Notes: generated from the sequence alone by a model not told the origin. Numbered from the stretch's first letter, positions 1-9,031 are shown. The stretch: 64,000 bases of DNA from Halorubellus salinus (GCF_020567525.1 NZ_JAJCVI010000007.1:186001-250000), one strand, 5' to 3'. Made by a program: numbers and translations.

Positions 1-495
1 TACTGGAACAAGCCCGAGAAGACCGCCGAGAAGGTCCAGAACGGGTACGTGCTGACGGAGGATCTCGGGTTCGTCGACGAGGACGGGTACTTCGAGTTCG
101 TGAGTCGGAAGGACTACGTCATCATCAGTGCGGGGTACCGCATCGGGCCGGACGAGATAGAGGAGTCGCTCGTCGAGCACGCCGCGGTCGCGGACGCCGG
201 CGTCATCGGCATCCCCGACGTGGAGCGCGGAGAGGTCCCGAAGGCGTTCGTGAAGCTGTCGGCGGGCCACGAGCCGAGCGACGACCTCGCGACGTCGCTC
301 AAGGCGTTCGTCAAGGAGCGACTCGCGAAGTACGAGTACCCGCGCGAGATCGAGTTCGTGGACGCCCTCCCGACGACGTCCACCGGGAAGGTCGCGCGTC
401 GCGAGCTCGAGGAGCGCGAAGCGCCAGCGCCAGAATCGACGGGCGAGGAACCGGGAGTGGACGACAGTGCGGGCGACGAGGAGGGTGCGCGATGA
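1..495 (+). CDS. Acyl-CoA synthetase (AMP-forming), C-terminal part
   Basis: The reading frame is open from the first base, so the gene starts upstream of the window. The visible 164 codons are the C-terminal lid of an ANL-superfamily acyl-CoA synthetase. It contains the hinge region TEDLGFVDEDGYF, the motif SAGYRIGPDEIEE, and the late TSTGKVARREL motif whose lysine takes part in adenylation. The last 25 residues are an acidic tail typical of halophiles. It would activate a carboxylic acid to its CoA ester in the cytoplasm. The stop overlaps the start of the next gene (ATGA), so both are probably cotranscribed. The substrate cannot be told from this fragment. It resembles the full-length paralog at 12678-14309, including the SAGYRIGP motif. 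Confidence 0.9.
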   Translation, partial: YWNKPEKTAEKVQNGYVLTEDLGFVDEDGYFEFVSRKDYVIISAGYRIGPDEIEESLVEHAAVADAGVIGIPDVERGEVPKAFVKLSAGHEPSDDLATSLKAFVKERLAKYEYPREIEFVDALPTTSTGKVARRELEEREAPAPESTGEEPGVDDSAGDEEGAR

Positions 496-1280
496 CCGAC
501 GTCGAGCGCGATGCGGTGTCGTACTCGCTGGACGGCGAGGTCGCGGTCGTCACGGGCGGGACGCGGGGTATCGGGCTGGCGATATCGGAGGCGTTCGCGG
601 TGGCCGGTGCGACGGTCGTGCCGACGTCGCGAACCGCGGCCGACGTCGACGCCGCGGTCGAGCGCGTCGAAGCGACCGGCGCCGACGGCCTCGCGGTACC
701 GACTGACGTCACCGACCCGGACGCGGTCGCGCACCTGTTCGCGGAGACGGTCGACGCGTTCGGTGGCGTGGACGTCCTCGTCAACAACGCCGGGGTGAAC
801 CCCGACGGCGCCCTCGGGAAGCCCCAGGACGTGACCGACGACGAGTTCGGGTTCACCGTGGACGTGAACCTCCGTGGAGCGGCGCGCTGTCTCGCAGCGG
901 CCGCGAGACGGTTCGAGGACAGTCCCGACGGTGGCGTCATCGTGAACGTCGCGAGCGTCGGCGGGGTCGTCGGCTTACCCCGGCAGCATCCCTACGTCGC
1001 GTCCAAGCACGGCATCGTCGGACTCACGAAGAGCGCGGCGCTCGACCTCGCACCGTCCGTGCGCGTGAACGCCGTCGCTCCGGGCTACGTGAAGACGGAC
1101 CTGATAGACGGCATCCGCGAGAACGACGACCTGCGAGCGTCCGTCCTCGACCGCACGCCGCTCGACCGGTTCGCCGAACCCGCGGAGATCGCGGCAGCCG
1201 TCTTGTTCCTCGCGAGCGACGCGTCGAGTTACGTCACGGGAACGACGCTCGCCGTCGACGGCGGGTGGACCGCCCAGTAG
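492..1280 (+). CDS. Short-chain dehydrogenase/reductase (FabG-like)
   Basis: This 262-residue classical SDR has the Rossmann motif TGGTRGIG near residues 17-24, the NNAG motif, and the active-site YVASK tetrad segment. The C-terminal end (ASYVTGTTLAVDGGW) is typical of 3-oxoacyl/3-hydroxyacyl dehydrogenases of the FabG type. It probably interconverts a hydroxy- and a keto-acyl intermediate with NAD(P)H. The ATG overlaps the stop of the upstream acyl-CoA synthetase by four bases, which supports an operon and a role in acyl-CoA catabolism. The exact substrate is unknown. A second SDR lies at 11825-12577. Confidence 0.9.
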   Translation: MTDVERDAVSYSLDGEVAVVTGGTRGIGLAISEAFAVAGATVVPTSRTAADVDAAVERVEATGADGLAVPTDVTDPDAVAHLFAETVDAFGGVDVLVNNAGVNPDGALGKPQDVTDDEFGFTVDVNLRGAARCLAAAARRFEDSPDGGVIVNVASVGGVVGLPRQHPYVASKHGIVGLTKSAALDLAPSVRVNAVAPGYVKTDLIDGIRENDDLRASVLDRTPLDRFAEPAEIAAAVLFLASDASSYVTGTTLAVDGGWTAQ

Positions 1281-1310
1281 CACGTGCCCAGCAACGACGC
1301 CGACGGGGAA

Positions 1311-2102
1311 TCAGAGGTCCGTCCAGTCGTCGAACTCCGGCTCGCGCTTGTCGAGGAACGCGCCGAAGCCCTCGTGGAGGTCGTCCGTCTCGAAGAGGAG
1401 CGCACCGAGCGCGGCCTCGAGCGCGAGCCCGGTGTCGAACGACGGTCGGGACTCGTTGATGACCTCCTTCGCGAACCAGAGCGCGACTGGCGCTCGCTCG
1501 GCCAGGGTGGCGGCCACGTCGGCGACCTCGTCGTCGAACGCGTCGTCTGGGAAGACGTCGGTCGCGAGCCCCATCTCGACGGCCTCCGCTGCGGGGACTG
1601 GTCGACCCGTCATCACGAGCTCCTTCGCTCGCAGGTCGCCGACGAGTCGGATGACGCGCTGGGTACCGCCGGCGCCCGGCATCCCGCCGAGCGTTATCTC
1701 CGGGAACCCGAACCGTGCGCGCTCGGCGGCGTAGATGAGGTCGCACGTGACGGCGAGTTCGAGGCCGCCACCGAACGCGTCGCCGTTGACCGCGGCGACG
1801 ACGGGCTTCGGGCCGCCCTCGATGGCTCGCTCGACGCGACCGAACGCCCGCCGGAACTCGCGCTTGAACCAGACGCCTGACCGTCCGTGGAACATGTCGA
1901 GTTCGGCCCCGGAGACGAACGCGTCCTCGCCCGCGCCGGTGACGACGACCACGCTCACCTGGTCCTCGTGCATCAGTGCTTCGACCGCGTCGGCGAGCTC
2001 GTCGAGGAGTGCCACGGAGAGCGAGTTCAGCGATTCTGGCCGGTCGATAGTGACGGTCGCGACGCCGTCCGTCCGCTCGACGACGACGTGGTCGGGTGTC
2101 AT
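1311..2102 (-). CDS. Enoyl-CoA hydratase/isomerase family protein
   Basis: This 263-residue crotonase-fold protein starts at the ATG encoding MTPDHVVVERTDG; the frame stays open further upstream but that extension is not crotonase-like. It shows the oxyanion-hole segment around NGDAFGGGLELAVTCD and the later ITLGGMPGAGGTQR segment, where crotonases place catalytic acids. It is expected to hydrate 2-enoyl-CoA, although isomerase or related crotonase activity is possible. It converges on the SDR at 492-1280 and is followed on the same strand by the neighbouring acyl-CoA dehydrogenase gene, so it fits a beta-oxidation-like block. Confidence 0.88.
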   Translation of the reverse strand: MTPDHVVVERTDGVATVTIDRPESLNSLSVALLDELADAVEALMHEDQVSVVVVTGAGEDAFVSGAELDMFHGRSGVWFKREFRRAFGRVERAIEGGPKPVVAAVNGDAFGGGLELAVTCDLIYAAERARFGFPEITLGGMPGAGGTQRVIRLVGDLRAKELVMTGRPVPAAEAVEMGLATDVFPDDAFDDEVADVAATLAERAPVALWFAKEVINESRPSFDTGLALEAALGALLFETDDLHEGFGAFLDKREPEFDDWTDL

Positions 2103-2248
2103 GAACCCACATACCCGCGGAGGTCGCTTAGCTCTTTGCGCGAGGAACGGCTCGATCGGACGACAGTGTCCGAGAGAGCGAGAGCAGTAGTTGAGGTATT
2201 CGAGAGCGCAAGAACGCACGTGGAGGCGTCGGCACGCCCCTCGGTCGA

Positions 2249-3412
2249 TCAGTACGACCGCGGGAGGTCGAGTTCGTGCTCGGCGATGTACGCCTTAACG
2301 AGTTCGTCGCTGACGGGGGCGACCCGCGCGAGTCGGACGTCGCGATACAATCGCTCGACGTGGTACTCGTCCGCGAACCCCATGCCGCCGAGGGTCTGCA
2401 CGGCGCGGTCGACGGCGTCGAATCCCGCGCGGGCACCGACGAGCTTCGCGGCGTTCGCCTCCATCGCGCAGTCCGCGCCCTCGTCGTACAGCCACGCGGC
2501 CTTGTAGAGCATGAGCGTCGCCGTCTCGAGTTCCGCCTTCGACGTCGCGAGCGGGAACTGGACGCCCTGGTTCTGTCCGATCTTTCGCTCGAACGCCTCG
2601 CGTTCGGCCGCGTAGTCGACGGCGATGTCGAGCGCGAGCTCGCCCGCCCCGATCGGGATGGCACCCCAGTTGATGCGTTCGGTGTTGAGCGTCCCGAGGA
2701 CGTGGAAGAAGCCCTTCCCCTCGTCGCCGATGAGGTTCTCCTCCGGGACGCGAACGTCGTCGTAAACGACCTCGAACGAGCTGAGACAGCGCATGCTGAG
2801 TTTGTCGATCTTGTTCACCTCGAGGCCGTCCTGGTCCGTGGGGACGATGAAGAGCGAGATGCCCTGGTGGCGCTTCTCGGCGTCGCCGGTGCCGGTCCGT
2901 GCGAGCGTGACGATGTAGTCGGCGACGTGGGCACCGGTCGTCCAGATCTTCGTGCCGTTGAGGACGTACTCGTCGCCGTCTCGGTCCGCGGTCATCTTGA
3001 TGCCGGCGGTGTCGAGGCCGGCGTCGGGTTCGGTCAACCCGATCGCGAAGAAGGTCCCGGCGGCGATCATCGGGAGGAACCGTTCCTTCTGTGCGTCGGT
3101 CCCGTACTCGATGATGGCCGTGGACCCGATGACGGGCGACGTGAGGAGGTTCGCGCCGCTGACGCCACCGCCGTGGCGCGCGATCTCGAGCGATGCCGCG
3201 ACGAGTTCGATCATCCCGTACCCGCTTCCGCCGTACTCGGTCGGGATCTTCATACCGACGAACCCGGCGTCGGTGAGGTCGTCCCAGACCTCGTGGGGGA
3301 ACTCGCTCTCGTCGTCCTTCTCCCGCCAGTAGTCGAGGTCGTAACCCGCGCTGATGTCGCGGGCGGTCCGCTGCAGGAGTCGTTGCTCTTCAGTGAACTC
3401 GAAGTCCATCAC
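2249..3412 (-). CDS. Acyl-CoA dehydrogenase
   Basis: This 387-residue flavoprotein of the acyl-CoA dehydrogenase family has the N-terminal helical domain (FEFTEEQRLLQRTARD), the FAD/substrate loop GLTEPDAGLDTAG, the TKIWTTGAHVADY beta-domain segment and a C-terminal helical domain. It should oxidise an acyl-CoA to the 2-enoyl-CoA and pass electrons to ETF. Where many members have a catalytic glutamate in an EGTSE-like segment, this one reads APVSDE, so its base may lie elsewhere, as in isovaleryl-CoA dehydrogenase-type enzymes. It precedes the enoyl-CoA hydratase on the same strand (147 bases apart). Starts at 3412 or 3409 are both possible (MM). Confidence 0.9.
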   Translation of the reverse strand: MMDFEFTEEQRLLQRTARDISAGYDLDYWREKDDESEFPHEVWDDLTDAGFVGMKIPTEYGGSGYGMIELVAASLEIARHGGGVSGANLLTSPVIGSTAIIEYGTDAQKERFLPMIAAGTFFAIGLTEPDAGLDTAGIKMTADRDGDEYVLNGTKIWTTGAHVADYIVTLARTGTGDAEKRHQGISLFIVPTDQDGLEVNKIDKLSMRCLSSFEVVYDDVRVPEENLIGDEGKGFFHVLGTLNTERINWGAIPIGAGELALDIAVDYAAEREAFERKIGQNQGVQFPLATSKAELETATLMLYKAAWLYDEGADCAMEANAAKLVGARAGFDAVDRAVQTLGGMGFADEYHVERLYRDVRLARVAPVSDELVKAYIAEHELDLPRSY

Positions 3413-3435
3413 CTCTACCCTTGGAGCGAATCAGC

Positions 3436-3888
3436 TTAGTCGTTCCGTCGCCGGGGGAGCGAAGCCGTTTCCGAGGGATGCGGGGCGTCGTACTCGGCGA
3501 GGATCACCATCGCCCCGCCGAAGTACCGGGGGTGGAGAAACACCTCGGCGAAGTCGTTCGCGCGGTACTCGCCGACCGTCTCGACGCCCTTCTGGGAGAG
3601 CTCCTCGACGGCGGCGTCGAGGTCGGCTACGCGGAGCGAGACCGCGTACAGACCGGGGCCGTGCTCGTCGAGGAAGCGGTCGAGCTCGCCGTCGGACCCC
3701 CTAGGCGCGACGAGTTCGATGCCGGCGGTGCTGATGACGTTCTGGACGTCCTGGCCTCCGGAGTCGGTGCTGGTGGTCGGTTCGAGGAGATCGCCGAAGG
3801 AGAGTCCGAGGAGGTCCTCGAAGGGCTCGCTGGTCGCCGTGAGGTCGTTGGTCGCGATGATCACTCTGTCGAGGCCGAGGACGTGCAT
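3436..3888 (-). CDS. VOC (glyoxalase/epimerase-like) protein
   Basis: This is a 150-residue vicinal-oxygen-chelate protein with two beta-alpha-beta-beta-beta halves. The first begins LGLDRVIIATNDL and the second GLYAVSLRVADLDAAVEEL. Such proteins include methylmalonyl-CoA epimerase and glyoxalase I. The second-half histidine normally found in GLHHIAF-like epimerase motifs is replaced by YA here, while FLHPRYFGG and a late glutamate remain, so the metal site may be incomplete. It lies just upstream of the acyl-CoA dehydrogenase on the same strand (23-base gap), which hints at a CoA-linked role. The function is inferred only from the fold. Confidence 0.75.
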   Translation of the reverse strand: MHVLGLDRVIIATNDLTATSEPFEDLLGLSFGDLLEPTTSTDSGGQDVQNVISTAGIELVAPRGSDGELDRFLDEHGPGLYAVSLRVADLDAAVEELSQKGVETVGEYRANDFAEVFLHPRYFGGAMVILAEYDAPHPSETASLPRRRND

Positions 3889-4038
3889 ACGTCATCCACT
3901 CCAAGCAGCTGTATAATCGTTACCGTTCACCATGGTCGTGAACTGGTGTCGAATCCGCTCGGGTCTCGAAACCCGTCGAGTGTCGAGCGTAGGGACGAGG
4001 TAGGTTTATACGTCCGACGGTGGACGTTCAGGTATAGG

Positions 4039-5064
4039 ATGGTGAGTGATACCAACCCACACTTCGAGGACGTCGACGCCGAGACCGTCGACGAGCTACT
4101 GGAGCAGATGGTCCGCATCCGCCGGTTCGAGGAAGGTGTCCTCGACGAGTTCAGCGAAGGGAGCGTCCCCGGATTCGTCCACCTCTGTCACGGCCACGAG
4201 GCCTCCCACGCGGGAATGGGGGTCGCGATGCAGCCCGACGACTGGTTGGCCGTCGGCGGTTCACGCCTCCACGGCCAGTACATCGTCAAAGGCGTGCCCT
4301 TCGACGAGATCATGGCTGAACTGTTCGGGAAGGCAACCGGCCCGAACGGCGGGAAGGGCGGGTCGATGCACCTCGCGGACGTCGACCGCCACCTGTACGG
4401 GCACGCCGCCACCATCGGCTCCGGCCAGAACCCCGCGGCGGGGCTCGCGCTCGCCCAACAGATGCGCGAGACGGGGAACGTCGTCCTCTCGACCATCGGC
4501 GACGGCGGCACGAGCCGGGGGTCGTTCCACACCGCGCTCGTGTTCGCCGCCGCGTGGAACCTCCCCGTCGTGTACATCATCGAGAACAACGGGTTCGCCA
4601 TCTCCTACAGCACCCAACAGCAGGTCGGCATCGACTCGCTCGCCGACTACGGCAAACCGCTGAACATCCCGTCGTACAGCATCGACGGGAGCGACCCGGT
4701 CGCAGTGTACGAGACGATATCCGAAGCGATCACTCGAGCGCGCGAAGGCGGCGGGCCGACGCTCGTCGAGAGTCGCGTCACGCGGCTTCGCGGCCACTTC
4801 GAGGGCGACAAACAGGCGTATCGGACCGAAGAGGAGGCGCGAGAGTCAAACGCGGAGCGGGACCCGGTGACGAACTTCCAGGAGCGCGTCATCGAAGCGG
4901 GTCACATCACGGCGGAAGCGTACGACGCGCTCGTCGACGAGATCGACGACGAGGTCGGGGCCGCGATCCAGTTCGCGAAGGACAGCCCAGATCCGGCGCC
5001 GAGTACCGCCTACGAGGACGTGCTTCGATTGCCGCTGTACGGCCAAGGTGAGGGCGATGCGTGA
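4039..5064 (+). CDS. 2-oxoacid (acetoin-type) dehydrogenase E1 alpha
   Basis: This 341-residue thiamine-diphosphate enzyme is E1 alpha of a 2-oxoacid or acetoin dehydrogenase complex. The TPP-binding motif is visible: GDGGTSRGSFHTAL near residue 154, followed about 27 residues later by ENNGFAIS. The GKGGSMH segment of AcoA/PdhA proteins lies near residue 105. The frame is open far upstream, but the ATG at 4039 gives the normal family length and follows a TATA-like GTTTATA by about 25 bases, suggesting a leaderless transcript. The 3' end overlaps the E1 beta gene. Haloarchaeal complexes of this kind often have uncertain substrates; a branched-chain 2-oxoacid, pyruvate or acetoin are all possible. 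Confidence 0.9.
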   Translation: MVSDTNPHFEDVDAETVDELLEQMVRIRRFEEGVLDEFSEGSVPGFVHLCHGHEASHAGMGVAMQPDDWLAVGGSRLHGQYIVKGVPFDEIMAELFGKATGPNGGKGGSMHLADVDRHLYGHAATIGSGQNPAAGLALAQQMRETGNVVLSTIGDGGTSRGSFHTALVFAAAWNLPVVYIIENNGFAISYSTQQQVGIDSLADYGKPLNIPSYSIDGSDPVAVYETISEAITRAREGGGPTLVESRVTRLRGHFEGDKQAYRTEEEARESNAERDPVTNFQERVIEAGHITAEAYDALVDEIDDEVGAAIQFAKDSPDPAPSTAYEDVLRLPLYGQGEGDA

Positions 5065-6025
5065 ACTTAACCAGGTGCAGGCGATACGCGAGGCACTGGA
5101 CGAGGAGCTCGAGCGCGACGAGACCGTCTACCTGAGCGGCGAAGACGTCGGGACGTTCGGCGGGAACTTCGGCGAGACGCAGGGGCTCGTCGACAAATAC
5201 GGGACCGAGCGCGTTCGAGACACGCCACTTTCGGAGATCGGGATCGTCGGGCACGCGCTCGGGGCATCCATCGGCGGGCTTCGGCCTGTCGCGGAACTCC
5301 AGTTCGCGGACTTCGCGGCGACGGCTGGCGAGGAGTTCATCAATCAGATCGCGAAGATGCCGTACATCAGTGGCGGTCGGCTGAAGGCGCCGATGACAGT
5401 GCTCGCGCCTTCAGGGGCGGGCATCCGAGCGGGCGCCCAGCACTCCCAGAGCGTACACGCCTGGACGGGCCACCAGCCCGGGCTGGTCGTCGTCGCGGCG
5501 ACGACCCCGTACGACGCGAAAGGCCTGCTGAAGAGCGCCATCCGGGACGACAATCCGGTGTTCGTGCTGGCGCATAAGAAGCTCATGGGGTTCAAGGGCG
5601 AGGTCCCAGAGGAGCCGTACACGCTCCCACTGGGCGAGGCCGTCGTCGAACGCGAGGGCGAGGACGTCACGGTCGTCGCCACGCAACGCCTCTACCACCG
5701 GTCGGTCGAGGCTGCGGAGGAGCTCGCCGAGGACGTCAGCGTGGAGATCGTGAACCCGCGGACGTTCTCGCCACTTGACGTCGAGACGATAGCCGAGAGC
5801 GTCCGGAAGACCGGACGGCTCGTGGTGGTGGACGAGACGCCGCTCCGCTACGGGACGCAGGGATACATCGCCTCTCGGATCGCCGACGAGGAGTTCTTCA
5901 GCCTCGATGCGCCACCGCGGACCGTTGGCGTCGAGGACACACCGATCCCGTTCAGTCCGACGCTCGAGGACGAGGTGATACCGTCCACGAGCAAGATCGT
6001 CGACGCCATCGAATCGGTGTTCTGA
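5057..6025 (+). CDS. 2-oxoacid dehydrogenase E1 beta
   Basis: This 322-residue transketolase-like E1 beta subunit pairs with the upstream E1 alpha to form the decarboxylating heterotetramer. Visible features are GEDVGTFGGNFGETQGL, the DTPLSEIGIVGHALG stretch and the conserved QHSQSVHAW segment. The ATG at 5057 overlaps the alpha stop by eight bases, which indicates translational coupling; a GTG at 5048 is an alternative start. The gene is convergent with the E2 gene on the opposite strand rather than cotranscribed with it, which is unusual for these complexes. Confidence 0.92.
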   Translation: MRELNQVQAIREALDEELERDETVYLSGEDVGTFGGNFGETQGLVDKYGTERVRDTPLSEIGIVGHALGASIGGLRPVAELQFADFAATAGEEFINQIAKMPYISGGRLKAPMTVLAPSGAGIRAGAQHSQSVHAWTGHQPGLVVVAATTPYDAKGLLKSAIRDDNPVFVLAHKKLMGFKGEVPEEPYTLPLGEAVVEREGEDVTVVATQRLYHRSVEAAEELAEDVSVEIVNPRTFSPLDVETIAESVRKTGRLVVVDETPLRYGTQGYIASRIADEEFFSLDAPPRTVGVEDTPIPFSPTLEDEVIPSTSKIVDAIESVF

Positions 6026-6076
6026 CCGGGTGAGGAGTTGGGCGGCCGCAAGCAGGGTTTTTGCGGTCGTGCTCGC
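6026..6076. terminator. Shared terminator region between convergent E1 beta and E2 genes
   Basis: The 51-base gap between two convergent stops contains a T-run (GGGTTTTTG) on the plus strand, as expected for archaeal termination at oligo-T. No strong hairpin is seen. The assignment is based on position and the T-run only. Confidence 0.4.
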
Positions 6077-7624
6077 TCAGAGTTCGTCGGTGAGCATGAG
6101 ACCGGGGTACTCGATGTAGTCCGCGAGTCGGGCGAGGAACCGGCCGGTGTCGGCGCCGTCGAGGACGCGGTGGTCGATGGTGAGACTGAACGTGATCGCC
6201 GTCTCGAACGCGACGTCGCCGCCGCGTTGGACGGGCGTTGGCTTGCGGCGGCCGATGGCGAGGATGGCGACCTGTGGCGGGTTGATGATGGAGTACGAGA
6301 CGTCGAGGTCGAAGACGCCGACGTTCGTGACAGTGAACGTGCCCCCGCGGAGGTCATCGAGCGTGTGGTCGCCGTCGAGGACGCGCGAAACGAGTTCCTG
6401 GCGGTGTTCGGCGAGTTCGCTTAGCGAACGCTCGTCGACGGTTTCGACGACGGGGACGATGAGCCCGCGGTCGGTGTCGACTGCGTAGCCGATGTTGCGT
6501 TCAGCGACGAGCGAGTGGACGCCGTCCTCGAACACGCCGTTGAACGCTGGGAGGTCGCGGAGCGTGAGCGCGACGGCGCGGAGGATGAGGTCGTTCAGGG
6601 AGACGTCGACGCCGCGGTCGGCGAGGCGTTCGCGAGCGCGCTGGAGCGTCTCGATACTGATCTCGCGCGTCCCCATCACGTGCGGCTTCTCGCGGGCACT
6701 CCGACTGAGGCGTTCGGCGATGGTCCGCCGGGTGCCAGCGAGGGGCCTTTCCTCCGTGACGGTGAGTCCCGCGGTCGCAGCGCCAGCCGATTCAGAGCGC
6801 TCGGTCGCACCCGAGGGGGCGCTGGCACCAGTACTCTCTGGAGCGGCGGTGGCAGCGTCGGGACCCTCGACGGCGCGACGGAGGTCGCTCTCGGTCACGG
6901 CGCCATCGATGCCCGTGCCCTCGATGGTCGCCGGGTCGACGTCGTGCTCGCGAGCGTACCGGCGCGCTCGCGGCGTGAGCCTGACTGCGGGCCCGGAGTC
7001 GTCTGGCTCAGCTTGGCTCGCGCGGCCTGCACTGTCGGTCGTCGCAACGACGCTTTCCTCGCCGGCCGCGGGACTGTCAGTCTCGTCACCCTGTGGTCCC
7101 CCGCGGGCGGCCTCGGTCTCACGGACGTCCGATTCGACGACCGCTCCCTCGGGGCCAGTGCCCTCGATGCCTGCGAGTGCGACGTCGTGCTCGCGAGCGT
7201 ACCGGCGTGCTCGCGGCGACATCTTCTCCGGTTCGGTTCCGGACGCGCTCGTGTCACCGGCCGAGTCCGCGCCAGCCTGAGCGGCTGCCGTTTGCTGCGC
7301 CCCTTCCCCGGTGGGGCTCGAATCGTCGACGGTGGCGGTCGGGGTCATCCCCTCGACGGTGTCCGATGACGGTGCCTCCTCGTCGGCGTCGCCGATGGCG
7401 GCGATGGGTCGACCGGGCTCGATCTCGAGCTCCTCACCTTCCTCGACGTAGATGGCGAGCAGCGTGCCGGAGGCCTCGGCTGTCACCTCCGCGCTTGCCT
7501 TGTCGGATTCGAGGACGGCAAGGAGTTCGCCAGCTTCGACGCTGTCACCGACGGCCTTCTCCCAGGCGACGAGGTCGCCGGTGTCGCTGATCCCGAGTTT
7601 GGGCAGCGTCACTATCTCGACCAT
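6077..7624 (-). CDS. Dihydrolipoamide acyltransferase E2 with two E3/E1-binding domains
   Basis: This 515-residue E2 has one lipoyl domain at residues 1-77, with the lipoylated lysine in ESDKA near residue 42. A flexible acidic Ala/Ser/Thr linker follows. Two near-identical peripheral-subunit-binding domains begin SPRARRYAREHDV (about 136) and TPRARRYAREHDV (about 217). The C-terminal acyltransferase domain has the DHRVLDGA active site near residue 485. It carries acyl groups from E1 to CoA. Most E2 proteins have one binding domain, so the tandem copy is notable. No E3 gene is present in the window. The gene faces the E1 genes tail to tail with a 51-base gap. Confidence 0.92.
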   Translation of the reverse strand: MVEIVTLPKLGISDTGDLVAWEKAVGDSVEAGELLAVLESDKASAEVTAEASGTLLAIYVEEGEELEIEPGRPIAAIGDADEEAPSSDTVEGMTPTATVDDSSPTGEGAQQTAAAQAGADSAGDTSASGTEPEKMSPRARRYAREHDVALAGIEGTGPEGAVVESDVRETEAARGGPQGDETDSPAAGEESVVATTDSAGRASQAEPDDSGPAVRLTPRARRYAREHDVDPATIEGTGIDGAVTESDLRRAVEGPDAATAAPESTGASAPSGATERSESAGAATAGLTVTEERPLAGTRRTIAERLSRSAREKPHVMGTREISIETLQRARERLADRGVDVSLNDLILRAVALTLRDLPAFNGVFEDGVHSLVAERNIGYAVDTDRGLIVPVVETVDERSLSELAEHRQELVSRVLDGDHTLDDLRGGTFTVTNVGVFDLDVSYSIINPPQVAILAIGRRKPTPVQRGGDVAFETAITFSLTIDHRVLDGADTGRFLARLADYIEYPGLMLTDEL

Positions 7625-7742
7625 AGGAGATGATGCGGCCGCGTCACCAAAACCATACTGGGTGAGAACGCCGTAGCGGTCCGTTCGCCGGAGGCGAACA
7701 CTTATGGTCTCTATTTCCGAATTAGCTGTGAGGCGTTACCAC

Positions 7743-8147
7743 ATGACACAGCCGCTGACGGCCGACTGGTTCCGCGAGTTCGCGTCCGAACTCGAGGACG
7801 ACGAATCGTTCACTACGGAGATGCGACACTTCGACGGGTCCGTCCGGTTGGACGTCGGCGACGACACCGTCTGGATGAAGATATACCGCGGCCAGATACT
7901 CGAAGTGCTCGCGGAGGAGGCCGAGTTCGGCTCGACGTTCGCCATCTCCGGGCCCGCCGAGGAGTGGGAGCGACTCCTCACACAGGAGCGGAACCCGTTC
8001 GGCGAACAGCAGACCCTCGGTCTGCTCCAGTTCTCGGGGAACGTCCTCGAGTCGACGCGGATGGTTGACGGCATCAACGCGATGGTCCGCGTCCTCAGAG
8101 CGCAGACCGACGACGAGGTTGCGCTGACCGCTGGAGGTGACGCGTGA
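7743..8147 (+). CDS. SCP2-like sterol/lipid-binding domain protein
   Basis: This 134-residue single-domain protein starts at the ATG giving MTQPLTADWFREFA. The strand pattern (VRLDVGDDTVWMKIYRGQILEV, then FAISGPAEEWERLL) resembles the SCP-2 sterol-transfer fold, which binds lipids or acyl chains in the cytoplasm. No catalytic residues are expected. Its stop overlaps the ATG of the following alpha/beta hydrolase (TGATG), so they are coupled. The assignment is by fold pattern; other small alpha/beta lipid-binding families cannot be excluded. It is divergent from the E2 gene and has its own upstream region with a TTATGG-like AT-rich stretch near 7700. Confidence 0.6.
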   Translation: MTQPLTADWFREFASELEDDESFTTEMRHFDGSVRLDVGDDTVWMKIYRGQILEVLAEEAEFGSTFAISGPAEEWERLLTQERNPFGEQQTLGLLQFSGNVLESTRMVDGINAMVRVLRAQTDDEVALTAGGDA

Positions 8148-8950
8148 TGACGGAGGAAGGCATCACTGCCGGCTACGTGACCGTCGACGGCGTCCGAACG
8201 TTCTACGAGGAGTGCGGGCCCCGGGACGGCCACGACGTGGTCCTCGTCCACACCGCAGGCGCAGAAGGCCTCGAATGGCGTCACGTCCTCCCCCGGCTCG
8301 GCGAGGACGGCTACCACGCGCTCACGCTCGACCTCCCCGGGCACGGGAAGTCCCTCGCGCATCCGGACGGCCACATCGATTCCATGCACGAGTTCGCGGA
8401 GTTCGTCTGGGCGTTCGCGGCCGAGATGGATCTGGAATCACCCACGGTCGCCGGGTGCTCCATCGGTGGTGACGTCGTCCTCGACCTCGCCGTCCACCAC
8501 GCGGACGAACTCACCTCCATCGTCTGCCTCGAAGGCGCACTTCGCACGCCCACGTACCCGCCAGGGTTCCTCATGATGATGGAGACCGCGGGCGGTATGC
8601 CGTCCTTCGAGCGGTTCTACTACAACGCGTCCGTCCAATGTCACGGCGGCGACGCCGACCCGGCGCGCGTCGAGGAACACGCGTTCCTCCACCAGCACGC
8701 CATCAGGAACGTCACCCACGCCGACCTCACCGCGTGGAACACCCACGACGTCCTCGAACGGGCCGACGACATCACCTGCCCGGTCCTCTACGTCTTCGGC
8801 GAGGACGACTACTTCCTCCCCGAGGAGTACGTCGAGGAGACGGTCGACGCACTCGCCGACTGCGAGTATCGCCCGATGGAGGGCATCGGGCACTATCCCA
8901 TGCTCGAGACCGACGAGTTCTACGGCGACCTCACCGCATTCCTGGGCTGA
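8147..8950 (+). CDS. Alpha/beta hydrolase
   Basis: This 267-residue alpha/beta-fold hydrolase has the oxyanion region VLVHTAGAEGLEW, the nucleophile elbow GCSIGG, a late acid in FGEDDYFLP and the catalytic histidine in GIGHYPML. It would hydrolyse an ester or thioester in the cytoplasm. It is coupled to the SCP2-like gene and sits in the acyl-CoA block, so an acyl thioester or ester substrate is plausible but unproven. A GTG three bases upstream is an alternative start. Confidence 0.85.
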   Translation: MTEEGITAGYVTVDGVRTFYEECGPRDGHDVVLVHTAGAEGLEWRHVLPRLGEDGYHALTLDLPGHGKSLAHPDGHIDSMHEFAEFVWAFAAEMDLESPTVAGCSIGGDVVLDLAVHHADELTSIVCLEGALRTPTYPPGFLMMMETAGGMPSFERFYYNASVQCHGGDADPARVEEHAFLHQHAIRNVTHADLTAWNTHDVLERADDITCPVLYVFGEDDYFLPEEYVEETVDALADCEYRPMEGIGHYPMLETDEFYGDLTAFLG

Positions 8951-9031
8951 CCCGGACAGCCATTTTTCGCGACCTCTCGACCGACCGAATTCGCCAATAC
9001 AGAGCGAAACCCTGGCGCTGGCACCGAGCGT

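Noticed and set aside
3421-4038. N-terminal extension of E1 alpha
   Set aside because: The frame is open, but it runs antisense to the VOC gene and the ATG at 4039 gives the normal family length with a promoter box at the right distance.
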